Source: Linum tenue (taxonomy: Eukaryota; Streptophyta; Magnoliopsida; Malpighiales; Linaceae). From it: DNA of 64,000 nt. The notes beneath the pieces were generated by a model, which saw only the letters and a list, made by a program, of their open reading frames with translations, did not search any database and was not told where the DNA came from. The stretch is taken from contig CAMGYJ010000004.1 of NCBI GenBank assembly GCA_946122785.1, positions 58,226,679 to 58,290,678 on the forward strand, given 5' to 3'. This document shows, in pieces, positions 10,034 through 23,400 of this stretch. The translations under genes and the position numbers were made by a program. Each line of letters opens with the position of its first letter. Position 1 is the stretch's first letter.

Positions 10034-11413
10034 ATGGCGATTCCATCGGCGCAATCATCGTCGGCGAGTTTCTCATTCGCTCCTCCCGCTGGGTTGCTCG
10101 ATCCGAGTCATCCCGACTTCCTCAATCCCGGCGACAATCCTGCGCTGGCTCTGGTCACAGTCGTCTTCAATGGCAACAACTACTACGCGTGGGCTAGATC
10201 GATGCGTCTCGCGCTTCTGGCGAAGAACAAGCTCTCGCTGATTGATCCTGCCGTTGCTCCACCTTCTCCTGGCGATCCTCTTCATGGAGCTTGGGAGAGG
10301 TGTAACGTGATGGTTCTTGGCTGGATCTACCGGTCGCTGGCTCCAGATATCGCCCACAGCATCCTCTGGTTTGATTCAGCAGTCGATGTCTGGAAAGATT
10401 TGCAAGATCGATTTAGTGAGGCAAGTCTGATTCGCATCCCTGATCTCCAGGATGAGGTCTTCTCATTCAAGCAAGGGAATGCTACTGTGAGCGAGTTCTT
10501 TACTCGTTTTCGAGTTCTCTGGGATGAGCTGGTGACGATTCGGCCGTTTCCTGTCTGTTCGTGTACTCCAAGATGTGCTTGTGGCGCGTTGAACGTCATT
10601 CGCACATATCAGCAGTCGGATCAAATCATTCGGTTTCTCAAAGGTCTCAATGATAGCTTCTCTCAGATTCGCAGCCAGATCTTGCTTATGGAGCCTCTTC
10701 CACCGATTACTCGTGTCTTCTCCATGGTGATTCAACATGAACGCCAGCTTAATCCGTCTACTGGTTCTTCTTCCACACCTCTCGCCATGGCTGGTCGCTC
10801 TTCTGGACCTCCTCAAGGTCAAAGCCGTGGTGCTGGAGCTCGACAGAGACCGATCTGTACACACTGTGGAGGTGTTGGCCACACTGTGGATCGCTGCTTC
10901 AAGAAGCACGGATATCCACCGGGCTACAAAGGCAAAGGCAAAGTCAATGCGGCAGTTGGTGATGGTTCTGGCGAATCTTCTTCTGCGGGTGGATCTGCTT
11001 CTGGAGAATCTGTGGTTCTGACCTCTGAGCAGTACCAGACACTTCTTGCACAGGCCTCTCAGTCATCTACACCGAGTTCGGTCTCCTGCCTCATGACTAC
11101 TCAGCCTGGTGCTTCGGTTCCTGCAAGAAACCAGCCTGCTGAACTGGCAGCTCATGCTGCGGCAGGTAAGTATCTCTTTGCTTCTATATCTCCTGCATCA
11201 CTGAATGATTCGACTAGAACATGGATCATAGATAGTGGGGCAACTGATCATGTGGCATGTTCATTGGATATGTTTGTTGACTTTCGACCTATGACTGGAA
11301 TGTTTGTAACATTACCTAATGGCTCTAGGATTAGTGTTACACACAAAGGTTCTGTGAAACTCTCTGAAACTTTACTTGTGCATAATGTCTTGATGATTCC
11401 TTACTATCCTTGA
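10034..11413 (+). CDS. Copia gag plus protease (truncated polyprotein)
   Basis: A 459-codon ORF opening with the Copia gag N-terminal domain: DNPALALVTVVFNGNNYYAW near residues 38-57, then the helical gag core. A CCHC zinc knuckle (CTHCGGVGHTVDRC) lies near residue 275, and the aspartic-protease catalytic motif DSGATDH near residue 399. A Ser/Gly-rich linker separates the knuckle from protease. The frame stops soon after HNVLMIPYYP, where sequence normally continuing into the pre-integrase domain is missing. Gag and protease look intact in the sense that no stop interrupts them. The downstream replication functions are in a separate, broken segment. The ATG chosen starts the conserved gag region. 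Confidence 0.9.
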   Translation: MAIPSAQSSSASFSFAPPAGLLDPSHPDFLNPGDNPALALVTVVFNGNNYYAWARSMRLALLAKNKLSLIDPAVAPPSPGDPLHGAWERCNVMVLGWIYRSLAPDIAHSILWFDSAVDVWKDLQDRFSEASLIRIPDLQDEVFSFKQGNATVSEFFTRFRVLWDELVTIRPFPVCSCTPRCACGALNVIRTYQQSDQIIRFLKGLNDSFSQIRSQILLMEPLPPITRVFSMVIQHERQLNPSTGSSSTPLAMAGRSSGPPQGQSRGAGARQRPICTHCGGVGHTVDRCFKKHGYPPGYKGKGKVNAAVGDGSGESSSAGGSASGESVVLTSEQYQTLLAQASQSSTPSSVSCLMTTQPGASVPARNQPAELAAHAAAGKYLFASISPASLNDSTRTWIIDSGATDHVACSLDMFVDFRPMTGMFVTLPNGSRISVTHKGSVKLSETLLVHNVLMIPYYP

Positions 11414-13986
11414 TGATCATTCTCGCAATACATGGTGTTATTTGATGAAGACTAAGTCAGAAGCTAGATCTCTTGTTCAGTTTTTTTGTGCTTATGCCCA
11501 AAATCAGTTTTCCAAAGTCCAAACAAGTTAAGATCATTCGAACAGATAATGGGTCTGAGTTTAACACGCCCTCATTCTATAGTTCCTTAGGAATAATTCA
11601 TCAAACAACCTGTACTGCTTCGTCACAGCAAAATGGCCGTGTTGAGCGCAAGCAACAGCACATTATTGCTGTTGCTAGAGCACTCCTAATGCAAGCTTCT
11701 CTCCCAGTTAAATTTTGGGGACATGCTGTGTTGCATGCTGTCCATCTTATTAACCGGTTACCTACTCCAGTTCTAAGCAACAAATCTCCCTTTGAATTAC
11801 TTTTTCATAAACAACCAGATTATAATCTTCTACGTGTTTTTGGTAGTTTATGTTATGCATCTACTTTAGCTCACAATCGTCCTAAATTCTCACCTAGGGC
11901 AGAGCCGTGTGTTTTCCTTGGCTTTCCATTTGCCACCAAAGGTTATAAACTTTATAGTTTAGTATCACATAAAATCTTAGAGTCTAGAGATGTTTCTTTT
12001 CACGAATACATCTTTCCTTTTTCAACAAATGGTCTCCCTCTTTCCTGTTTAGATCAGGCTCTTCCATTCATAGACATTCAGCCACTTGATTATCCTGTCT
12101 CTCATAGTATACCTTCCTTAGTTCCTCCTTCCTTACCATCTTCCACTGAAACATCAGCTTGCATTCCGGCCAACATTCCTATTTCTTCCCACAATTCTCC
12201 ACCAACTGATCTTTCAACTAACAGCAGCCAGCCTCTTTCAACTGGCAGCAGCCTCCCTCTTCGGCGTTCTAATAGAACTCGGGTTCCTCCCAAGAGACTT
12301 AGTGACTTTATTAGACCTACTACTCAAACTAAGTACCCGCTTTCCCAAGTTCTCTCTTATGACAGGTTGTCTCCTGCTTATAGACGTTTCATCATGGCAA
12401 TCACAAACGAGACAGAACCAACTACATACACAGAAGCTGCCAAGGATGAAAGGTGGGTTGAGGCAATGGATTTAGAACTTCTAGCATTGGCTAATACCAA
12501 TACTTGGACTCTAACTCCTCTGCCTCCAGGTAAGCATGCTATTGGTAATAAATGGGTATACCGTATTAAGTTTAAACCCGATGGTAGTATAGAAAGATAC
12601 AAAGCTAGATTAGTTGCAAAGGGGTATACTCAAACCCCGGGTTTGGACTATTTGGAAACTTTTTCACCAGTTGCAAAACTTACTACTGTTCGTGCTTTAC
12701 TTGCTTTAGCATCAATTAAGAATTGGCATATACAACAATTAGATGTTAATAATGCTTTCTTGCATGGCGATTTAGTTGAAGAAGTATATATGAAGCCTCC
12801 TCCGGGTTTATCTTTACCATCTAAGAACCTTGTTTGTAAACTAAATAAATCGTTGTATGGTTTAAAACAGGCTAGTCGTCAATGGAACCACAAAATCACT
12901 CAATTCTTACTTTCTGCTGGTTACACACAGTCTAAGGCAGATTACTCTTTATTTACCAAGTCTACTGCTGGCAAGTTTCTTGCTGTCTTAGTTTATGTAG
13001 ATGATGTAATTTTGGCTGGAGATGATCTAGAGTCTCTTAACTTGCTAAAATCCCAGCTAGACGATGCTTTCAAAATCAAGGATCTAGGACCCTTGAAATA
13101 TTTTTTAGGACTAGAAATTGCTCGTTCTACTGCTGGTTTTTCTGTTTGCCAACGAAAATATACACTTGATCTACTTACTGATGCAGGCTTACTTGCTGCA
13201 AAGCCAGCTGCTACACCTCTTGTTGCTGGAGGGCAGCTTTCTGTAAATGATGGTACTCCTCTCTCTGATCCTGAAACTTTTAGAAGGCTTGTCGGACGTT
13301 TACTTTATCTCTGTCATACTAGACCTGATATTGTGCATGCAGTACATCATCTTACTCAATTCATGAGTGCACCTACTGATGTGCATCTTAATTCTGCTTA
13401 TAGAATACTTAGATATCTTAAGAATAATCCAGGACAAGGTCTATTTTTCCCTAGTGATTCGTCTATTAAGCTTACTGGTTTTTCTGATAGTGACTGGGCA
13501 GGCTGTCCAGATTCTCGTCGTTCAGTAACTGGATATTGTGTGTTTCTTGGGGATTCTGCTATAAGTTGGAGATCAAAGAAACAACCTACTGTTTCTCGAT
13601 CTTCCACTGAGGCAGAATACCGAGCCATGGCAGACTTAACTTGTGAGGTACAGTGGTTGCACTACATATTTCGTGACTTAGGTGTTTCATTTACTTCGCC
13701 CACTATTCTGTTTTGTGACAATCAATCTACCATTCGCTTAGCTGAGAATCCAGTAGCTCATGAACGAACAAAGCATATAGAAATAGATTGCCACATTGTT
13801 CGTGATCGCATTTTGTCAGGATTGATTAAAGTATTGTTTGTTAACAGTGAGAATCAACTTGCTGATATTTTCACCAAGTCTTTGGCAAGTATAGTGTTTG
13901 CAGGTCTCATCTCCAAGCTGAACTGTGTGGATATTCACGCTCCAGCTTGCGGGGGGCTGTTGGAGGACTCAGTTGTAAAGAATTAG
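11409..13986 (+). pseudogene. Copia pol remnant: integrase core, RT, RNase H
   Basis: Immediately after the gag-protease frame a different frame resumes in the middle of integrase (DDHSRNTWCYLM near 11410). The pre-integrase domain, the HHCC zinc-binding region and the first catalytic Asp are therefore absent. Near 11520 the reading frame shifts again, and from about 11525 an uninterrupted frame runs to a TAG inside the 3' LTR. It contains the second integrase Asp (RTDNGSEF), the Glu (QQNGRVERKQQH), the Copia RT with the YVDD box (YVDDVILAGDD), and RNase H with TEAEYRAMA. RT and RNase H show no internal stop. The deletion plus frameshift make pol non-functional as a polyprotein. Confidence 0.92.
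13945..13957 (+). other. Polypurine tract of the Copia element
   Basis: The G-rich run ending GCGGGGGGC directly abuts the right LTR, at the position of the plus-strand primer. Confidence 0.75.
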
Positions 13987-14139
13987 TAATGTAGGAACTG
14001 TATTGTAATGTTTGTTTATTATGATGTTTGTTTGTTTATTTTACAGTTGCAGATTATGTATATATATGTAAATAAGACTATGTAATTTTTTACCCAATTA
14101 TCAATAATACAAGTAGACAATTTTCCTCCAAGATCAACA
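13958..14139 (+). repeat. 3' LTR of the Copia element
   Basis: 182 bp, TGTTGGAGGA to GATCAACA, matching the left LTR at 179 of 182 positions by eye. It contains the stop codon of the pol frame. It is followed by the TGTCC duplication. Confidence 0.95.
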
Positions 14140-14493
14140 TGTCCCCGTACATTCTTTTTCTCATGTCTTACTCTTATTCATCAATGGTGCGTCATGAGAT
14201 GTTTCGCCCGAAGGCGCATTCATGGTGAAGGGGCCACCCTTCCTCCTGCTAAACCGACCATTTCCGAACCTTTCTTTTCCAGCCCATGCAATTCAATGGA
14301 GGACTTCTTCCATTTTGTCCAAACTTTGAAAGAATTGACTATTTTTGGGCATTTACCCTTTTCGTTACCCGGAACTTGAAAAGGGAAACGAAAAAAATAT
14401 TATACATGTAAAAGTAAAACTACAAAATTGAAACCAGAAGTCCAGAACCAAAAGAAGGGGGAAAAGCGGACCAACTCGTTCCAATTTCCTGCA
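14140..14493. other. Right flank of Copia and 3' flank of TRAPPC8
   Basis: The first 240 bp or so resemble the organelle-like texture left of the Copia element, including an open frame 14194-14379 that I do not recognise. The remainder is AT-rich and probably holds the 3' UTR of the minus-strand TRAPPC8 gene. No independent gene is supported. Confidence 0.3.
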
Positions 14494-17400
14494 CTAGACA
14501 GATTGAAGAACCGTCAGGAAGTAGGGATACCCTGAGCAAGTTCCCGATAGTTTCCTCATCTCTTCAGGGTTACTTTCCTTTGCTTCCAACTGATCGCAGC
14601 CGCCGTCATCCTGTCTCAGATTCCAATTCAGCACATAGCTCGACAGATCATATGTGCCAGGGGAGAAGACACAGATCTGCATGGGGATATCAGTGGAGGA
14701 CCTGGGGGCGAGCTGGAAGTTACTAGAACTTGAGCCAGACCAGATAAACGAAGAGACCGGAGAGGCGACAGGTTTCAATGACCACAACGACTCTGGCGAG
14801 TTCCCTGCTATGATTCCAGCAGCTTTAGGCGAAGCAGCCTTAATTTCTTTAACCACAGGCTTCCATCCACCTTGAGAAGGTAGTGCATCTGACTGGCCTG
14901 CAGAATCGGCCGTGCTGATGCTTATGGATGCAATGGCATCTGACGAATTGTGGATGGTCATCTTCAGACTTATTTCACAGAACGAAGATGAGAAGTTGTG
15001 GTATTTGGTCCGAGGTCCAATCATTGTCCAAGATATCGGGCTTGTGCTTGCAGTTCTGTAGAAATGCAGCAACCAGTATTCGAGGGAAATGACACCATAA
15101 CTTATTACAAAGCAATTATACATTTGCTCGGATAAATGCAGCATTTAAGAAAGAGCGAAGGGGTCTTGCCTGCAGTAACAGGCGTGATGGGAGAACAGTT
15201 GAGGTTGATCAGAATCTTCTTCTGAATTTGTATCAGATTTCAGCGGCCGAGAAATCAAGACGAAGTCCACTGTATTGTCATCTTTCTGATACATGGAAGT
15301 GAAAGGCACGAGAATAAGGAAAATTGTCAAAAGAAACACTGAAAAACTTGTCCTATGCATCCATTGATGATACAACAAATCCAGTAAATCTCAATGATCT
15401 CCGTTACAGAATCATGGCAGGATATCAAAGTGTGTGGGGATAAAGACAGACACCAACCTGATTATGGATCCCATGTTGTAATCTTTCGGAATCGTGGAAA
15501 TTGGCAAGAGGTGAGTGGGTTGCGTTAACAAGGGGCTCTTTCACGCTCTCAGGGCACAATATGACATCATTGTCAACATCAGGAGAGAGATCTGGGACAT
15601 GAGTTGCCGCATCCACCGATGACAGCCTACGACTCTGGAATCAGAACCCAAGATTTAGAGATAACATTGGTAACTAACAAGCTGAAAGCGAAATGCCCAT
15701 GAAATAGAGAATCCGACTTAAAATGTCTATAACTAGGACATTCGAGGTTCCCCGCACTACTTAGACGAGAGGAACCACTAATGAGGAAAGAGAATGAAAA
15801 ATGAATTGACAAAATCACAAAACCAAAATTTACTTTATTAGCAGATGGAACCAACAAATTACGGTTAATCTGTTGCCCAACTACCTAGGGATGTTAGGTG
15901 AACTAGAATTATCTGAAGTGGTAGATTTGCAGACCCACCTTGAGCATAAAGAAAAATGAGAATGCCTGGCCAACAGTTAAAGATTGTGAAGGTATGATTC
16001 CGTCTATTGGTTGAAGCCTTGAAATTCCCCAGTTGTCTCCAACGGTAGAAAGCTGGCTGACCTGGAAACTCTGCGAACTAGCTTTATTGACAACATCCAT
16101 CCGCACAAGGAACTCTTGCAATCTTGAAGGGCAAGGACTGATTTTAAATGAAACATCCAATGATGGCAACACCTATATTTGGAACACTAGCATGTGTCAA
16201 GACATAAGCTAAGGGCTTTATTAATCATCGAATATGGGATAGATGTGAGATACCAGCACCTAGCTTATTTTGGTACACCAAGATACAATCACCAAGAATT
16301 AAAAAGGTAATATAAAAATATGACAAGATGACAGTCATATCAGATTCAAGATGCACTGGTAATTAGCAGATGGCACTCATATGGAATTATAGTATTCACC
16401 GAATCTGTAACATAAATACCTCGTGATACATGATTTTTATTCAACTCCATTACAATCATTTATTCATTATAGAAAATATTACCTTCAATCAAAATCAATT
16501 GAATATCTACGTTGTTAGCATAAGACATATTTGTATTATGATTTTCTGAACTAATGATCGAGCGTTAGGGGTCCATAATATAATCGTTTGAGTAAAATGC
16601 ACAATGTCCGTTTTCCATAGACAATTTCACATGATATGTATGCTTCTAGTTGAACTAAAACACCATAGATGTTCTCTCTACATACAGATTCACTGATGAC
16701 ACATATACATGCAAGCACCAACACTATATAAATAGCGGGTAGCCCTGCTTACAATAAGCTTACCTGCAAATTATAGTGCAACCGCAGAGTGCGGTACTTC
16801 ATCACACTAGATGCATCCTCCATCTCATAGTATATAATTATGTACAGCAGGAAATTTTCAGGAACAGCAGCACGAAGCCAAAGGGGCCATAATAGTGGCT
16901 TGTCCCCCTTTATTGCAACATCCTGAAGCATCAATTAAGATGTAATGCACATCACTAACGGTATCTTGATTCAGATTGATAATCATGTGCTAGAAGACAA
17001 GGAAGAAGTGGTACTGACCTCAGGAAACAGGAAAACACCTTGAGACGCCTTCTTTAGATTAGCATGTGTGCCACCTTGTTTGTTGTCTGACTGCTTCTCT
17101 AAGCAAGCACGAAAGTCAACATGCTGAACTTCTTTGTTCCCAATACTAAGGAATCTAGGATGACTTATCTTCATCTTGAGATTCTGTCAAGGTGAACGAC
17201 ACGTTAGACACTTGAAATGACTGCAAGTGCATCTAACCGGCCGACAGAGCATGGCTTGCTGATGGTGAAGTGAAACACCTATCATAATAAGCTTTACATA
17301 ATACACATTTTTCCATTGAAGCCATTAAGCTATACACTTTTGTCCATAATAAGCTATACATGTCAGACACTTTAAAGAGGGTTGGGCGGGTGGGTTTCTC

Positions 17401-20400
17401 CTGATGCTGTATTAATCTTGCATCATTAAAAGCTTCTATGATATCGTTCAGTGGGCCTTTTTGTTTTGTAAGTTATATAATACAGTTGCAATCTACATGG
17501 ATTTACCCAATAAACCAAGAAGTTGCAGAACTGTTGTACCCCAGCCAGCTAGGATAATACAATAACACAGTTACCAATAATGAAGTAGAAAAATAAAACA
17601 ACCTTTATAGAGCAGTTTGATTGGTTCTTCAACTCCAAAATAAGAGGCTGTATATGTCCAGCATATGCCTTTTCTGGAAAAGAACGAATGTGACCCTCGA
17701 GCTTTGGTACTGGCTGCGCATAAAGAGGTCACTGGTTCAAAATAGACAATCTTAATAATGCAGCAATATAACTTTTAAACTCTATTTTCCGTTCATTTAT
17801 GTTCTCATCTCGATTATCTTGATCATTGGGTTGTGGAGGATTGCTTCACCTTGATGACTACAAACTTAAGGTCATTGAGAGGTGATTGCTTCGCCTTCGC
17901 CTTTCTCTTTCCCCTTGCGATTTTCTTCACCAAAAGTATGGACTCAAAAGTGTAAAAACCAACACAACCTGAAAATTTCCATCTGACACCAACAAGTTTT
18001 AGCGTGCCTTCCAGTTTAGGAGTAACTGTCAACTCCACCTGAATAAGCCAGAAAGAAAACATCAACCCATTAAACATAATATTTAAAGAAAAGAGTACTG
18101 TCATTTTAATTGTAGAAAGGCATTCCTCATCAACGACAAACACTGCAGCACAACATAACGACATCAATGAACAATTTTAGCCAGTATAGACAGAAGGTAT
18201 ATGTTACCAAAACTAGCAGAGGAATAGTAGCAACCTAAAATTAATTGGGCCAAATTTTTCTGAGATTTTGGCCTGGGCAGGGTGATGACTGAGATATATA
18301 GTCTGTGGTAGAGATCAGTATGGCATGAAGGATCACACTGCTGCAGGGGGTTTAAAACATCAGTACACTCTCAGTGTTTAATGGGTTACTGATAAAGGAT
18401 ACAGCCACTAGCATACTTAAGCACTCCATTTTTTGTTTCAAAATACCCAGGCTCCAACTCGCTCTCTATATAGTTTTTCAAGTGGAAAACATAACGTTAG
18501 TCGCCTTGGAGACTCAGACAAGCCACTTGTGAAAATACCATGACAATCAGCCTAATGGTGGAAATGGAATGCAAGAGAATCAAACAGGAAGTGGTACAGA
18601 GTAGCAATACCAAGATAGCACGCTAACATTATATTTAGAAGTTTTACATTACAAATTCAAAATGGTGGAAAACAGGCTCATAGCTAATGAGTAACTTTCC
18701 TTCCAATAAAAAAGCTAACGAGTAACTTTAAATAGTTCGACAAAGTTCAGAGATGGGACCAGAAAATCAGTCGAGGAATTCGCTTCATATGTGAGCCAGA
18801 TGGTTTAGAAAGGACTCACCAACTTCTTCTCACCACCTCCTAGTGAGAAATCAAATTCAGACAAAATAACTGATCCACTGTCAGAGCTCACAACCCTGTA
18901 GCCATTCAGCAGCAGCAATTTAGTAGCCACCAGAAATCAATGGCTTGTAAGCTAAACTATATTTAGATAGTTGAGAAAAAGACTCAAATCACGCCAAACC
19001 TTTGATGGTCTTCATCATTTGCAAGTTCAGAGGTCGAGGCATTCGTGTCTATAATACAAAAAGGGAAAAGAAAAGAAATTACATCTGAATACACTTACAG
19101 TCGGCCAACTTCAACGCAGGGATGAAGAAAAGGAAATTGGAAACAACGACACCAACTAACCAGATATCTCTTCCTCTGATCTTGAAAGCTCACATATTAA
19201 AGACACATTAGAAATAGGGATAGGGACCTGCAGTGGGTTCTTAAATTCAACAACCACCTTTATTGCCTCTGCAAATAGAAAGAAACAATATGTAATCCAA
19301 CAATAGGAGGAACACATCCATCTAACAACAATTTCTTGCCACTAGCTCAGGAAAATGACCCGAAGTTTTGAAATGTGCTCCTGTTCCAGAGGAAGGAAAC
19401 CTCCAAAATTAATTAGAGAAGTTACTATTGATATATGCACCTTTCATACTTGCCTAAGAATCACCAATGTTTAACAGGTGAAATATATCACAAGATAATA
19501 AACACAACTTCTGCCGAATACCATCACCTTCATACCTCCAGCCACACAGACATTTGATTCTCTGAGTCTCTTAGGCATAAGCTTTGTCTGCACATCCAGC
19601 CAGTTAGTCCTAGCACCAGGCAATGAAGGAATCAAATCCTCCTCTAATGAACGCCACAAACTTTCCCTGACACTAGCCTGGACGTAAAAACAACACAATT
19701 TGGTTTACATTCAATTGATGTCTAAAATGGCATGCACATGCAGGTTCCATAAACAGATTTCATAAAGAAAAAGAAACTATGGGAGGATATTGGAAAAAGC
19801 TGGAAGATGCCAGCAAAAGCTCATGTTCCTTTCAAGGTTGTCATCTGCTTGTAAGGGGAGAGAATCTGTATGGTTCTTTTCTGAATTTATCAGTTTTTTA
19901 ATTTATTATAATTTCTTCTTAAGGGACCCGGTCAGCCTGCCCCTTGAACTTGCTTGCTTTTATTAACGAAATAAAAAAGGCAAGTAGTTTAATCCCTGTC
20001 CTGTCCACCTCTTCTAAAATAAAATGAAATAAAAATCCTGATCACACACATAGCGCTTCAGGATGGTCAAAGCAACAGAATACTACTTTGTTGTCCCAAA
20101 ATCAGTTTGTAAAATATGTGACACTCTTAATTACTGGAATCGACATTTTCTGAAGCCCAGCCATTTCAACAACTCTTACCATCTTACACAGCAACAACTC
20201 CAAAATTTTGTTCCATTTTGAATTAGGTGAGTTTCACAAGTTCCTTTTCAGTTTCCACTCAATCAGAAAGTAGATGTATATGACCCATGTGATTTACATT
20301 CCAGACCCAACACTTCGGCTCTATATCACCCAACTGGTAGATGCATTCAAATGGGTCACAGTACTTGGTCGACAAGTCATGCATATGCAAAAGCTTAATT

Positions 20401-23400
20401 CTGAAAATTTTAATTTATAACTAACTGACTCGTCGAATTTACCGCAGGAGAGGATGCATAGGTCCGCTGGTCCTCAAAAACAACCTTAAGCGACGAGATG
20501 TCAATCACAGGCAATTGAAGCCCTGGAACCTCAAATGTCTTCCCTGCTCCCTACAGCAACCAAGAATGAAGCAAGTCAGATAGAGAAAAGGCTTCAGAAA
20601 CTCAATCAGTTGGGTTGAGATAGACAAAGGTCTTGTCGGTTACACCAAGAAGACCAAAGTGAGTCGGATAAGATGCTAATGAAATCATTTTGATTTTCAT
20701 ATCTTATTGATCCTCCAGTTCGGACGTAGTTCTATATGGACCTATGGTCACGGTACATTTAACACCCTATGCAAACTTTTTTCTATCAAAGAAAGACTAA
20801 TATTAAATGTAGAACAAGAAAGAGAGCGAGCAAGATAATCCAGTGGCGGTGGACTAACCACTCACAGGAAAGAGAATATACACAGAGAGCATTATCAAAA
20901 AAAAAAAAAAAAGAGAATATACACAGAGAGAAACTAAGAGTAAAAGTATGTGAACAAGATAAAAACCACTTGGCCGTATTCTTCATCGAGCTAGAGAACT
21001 TTGATCATGCTAGAATTAACTAGTAGACGGCAATAACCATGAAGAGTTGTAAATTTGGAGAGAAACAAGGAGTTGATTCCCAACTGGTAAATGTTCCAAG
21101 ATCTTCGTCAACAGATTAAAGTAAGAAGGCTTATAATAGCATGACATGGAAACTCAGGCCTCCCTTTGAAAACTCGTTCGCCCGAAAAACACATGGCCAT
21201 TCAAGAGTTGTAAATGTGATAAATTTATTGATTATCTGACACAGCAGTCACTCAAATTTTGTACAGATCAGTTTCATGATGTCAAGTTTAGATGGAGAAG
21301 CAAAATCAGCAACAAAAATCTTATTTTCTTAAATATTCAGATGCAAAGTGAAAGGTCAAACTGTTTTATATAGCTCAACATCTGTCCTAGTGAAACTAAG
21401 CCATGAAAAGAAAAACCAGACACCTGAAAGATTTGGAGAAAGTCCCGCAGGAATAGCTCCTGAGTTGCTTTAGACTGATGACTACATGCCAGGACTTGCA
21501 ACATGTGTCTCACAGCCACATCATGGAAACCAAGAAGAGCATACCACCTATGTTCAATAAGCACCATCAGAAACCTCGGGTGTCATGTACAACTTATAAT
21601 CAGCTAAGCTATGAGGTAAAACACTATATGTAACTTACTGCCCGATATGGAAATGAACATGATCTCTGATGTAGCTCCAAGTGGTTTCCCTATAAACAGA
21701 GAGAGCACTTCTGTATGTGCGAATAGCATGTTTAATCTACAAAAGATGAAAACATGATATTTCATGAGAATAATAGACACGAGAAAGTCATATTTTGAAA
21801 ACAATGTCAAAAGGTACCTGATCAGTTTTCCTATAGCGATCACCAGAAAGCACAAGATGAAATCCATATTTGTACAGCATGGGTGGCTTAGAGAACAGGT
21901 AGCAGTATGATGCTTGCTCAAGCATAACGGCTGAATGTAGCAGTTCCTGAATAAAGGAACAAAAGGAACTTAGGAACACAAACTACAAATTAACACTCAT
22001 TTCTCTTGGATTACCAAATATCAGAAAAGGTAACCTCACTACAGATGCGGAAATAAACTGAGGCCGCCTCTTTATACTGATCTCTTGTCTTTAACATTTC
22101 TATCCACCAAAGACCACAACGTGTTGCATTTTGCTGACCTGAAGACCCAAGTTTCTGCATCCATAACAGGTTAACGTAGTTAAACAAGCTTCAGTATCTC
22201 ATAGTCTGCAAGAGTAAAACTACTCCCTTGCGAAAGGGATGTCTTAGGTAACATGTCCATGCAAACCTAAGAGAAAGAATAAGTTTTTACACAGCATTCT
22301 ACAATTTTCCATCGACAGTCTATTCCCTAAATGAAAGCAGAAAATAATGAAGAAGATTTGGTCCAATTGATATAAATGAGTAAGTACTCTTTTGATATTT
22401 GTTATACCACTCTAGATGCTGTACGAATCTATTAGCATCATACTTAAACCATAAAGTCAGTTAATTGCTTCGCTACCACTACATCCTGGAAATGTGCTAG
22501 TAATTTTTCTAGTCCTGCTATTGCAGCCAAAGAGAGGATAAGAAAAATAAAGATACAGTATAAACCAAGAAATAAACCAGCCATCCATTGAGCTTAGAAT
22601 AAAAGTTAAAACCAAAAGGAAAAAAAAGAAGCATCGTGATAACTCCAATACAGAAAACAAATACAAAATCAAGAAACGAAAATTGCTCAAAGAAAAAGGT
22701 AGATATAGAAGGGCATACCAGATAAGTGTTAAATGCATTTTCCATACAATACTCCGCCTCCTTCCTTGATTGATCTAGAAGGAAGTATGCAAGGGCCATT
22801 ATTTCCTACAAGATTAAATGAAAATATACAACAGTTAAACAAATTTCGGTCGAGTAAACAATATTTTAATATTATCTGACAATGCTCAAGAAGACAATAA
22901 TCAGAAAGAAGACCACAAAAGATGAGCAATTACATCTGCAATAAAATAGCACTCCCGGTGCCTATTTTAGCATTGAAGAATTATTTAGATAGCTGCAACC
23001 CTTAAACTTATCTCCAATACTATGGAAGGATGCAAAATGACCAATGTGTCTTACAGTGTTCAAATGCCTAATCTAAATATGGTATACATCTAAATAATCT
23101 GCAGGCACCACTTGGGTAACACGGAAACAAATTTCAAGAACTAGAATGTCCAAACTTCGTAGCAATGACTTAGATGCTCGAAGAGCAAGAAATGCAGTCA
23201 GTTATATCAAGTGAATTAGACACCGAGAAAGCATAAAGGAACGACATCCATTACAAATATGACTTCATGCTAATGAAGCTAAGGGACGTGACTATTTTCA
23301 CCAGCTTTGTTAAGTATGAAAAGCCTTTTGTCCCTTTCAATAGGATAAGTTGAAAAGCCTACTAACAAGACATTCAATCCCTAAAAGAAATGACAAGAGA

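Larger units (their letters stand above)
9721..14139 (+). mobile_element. Copia LTR retrotransposon, defective
   Basis: The 4.4-kb element is bounded by 182-bp LTRs that differ at three positions by eye and by a perfect 5-bp target duplication TGTCC (9716-9720 and 14140-14144). A primer-binding site for initiator-Met tRNA follows the left LTR, and a purine tract precedes the right one. Gene order is gag, protease, integrase, reverse transcriptase, RNase H, the Copia order. It cannot be autonomous: an internal deletion at about 11409 removes the pre-integrase and integrase N-terminal region, and a frame change follows near 11520. The nearly identical LTRs indicate a recent insertion. Confidence 0.95.

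Noticed and set aside
10463..10909. 148-codon antisense ORF in Copia gag
   Set aside because: Shadow of the gag frame on the opposite strand; no independent features.
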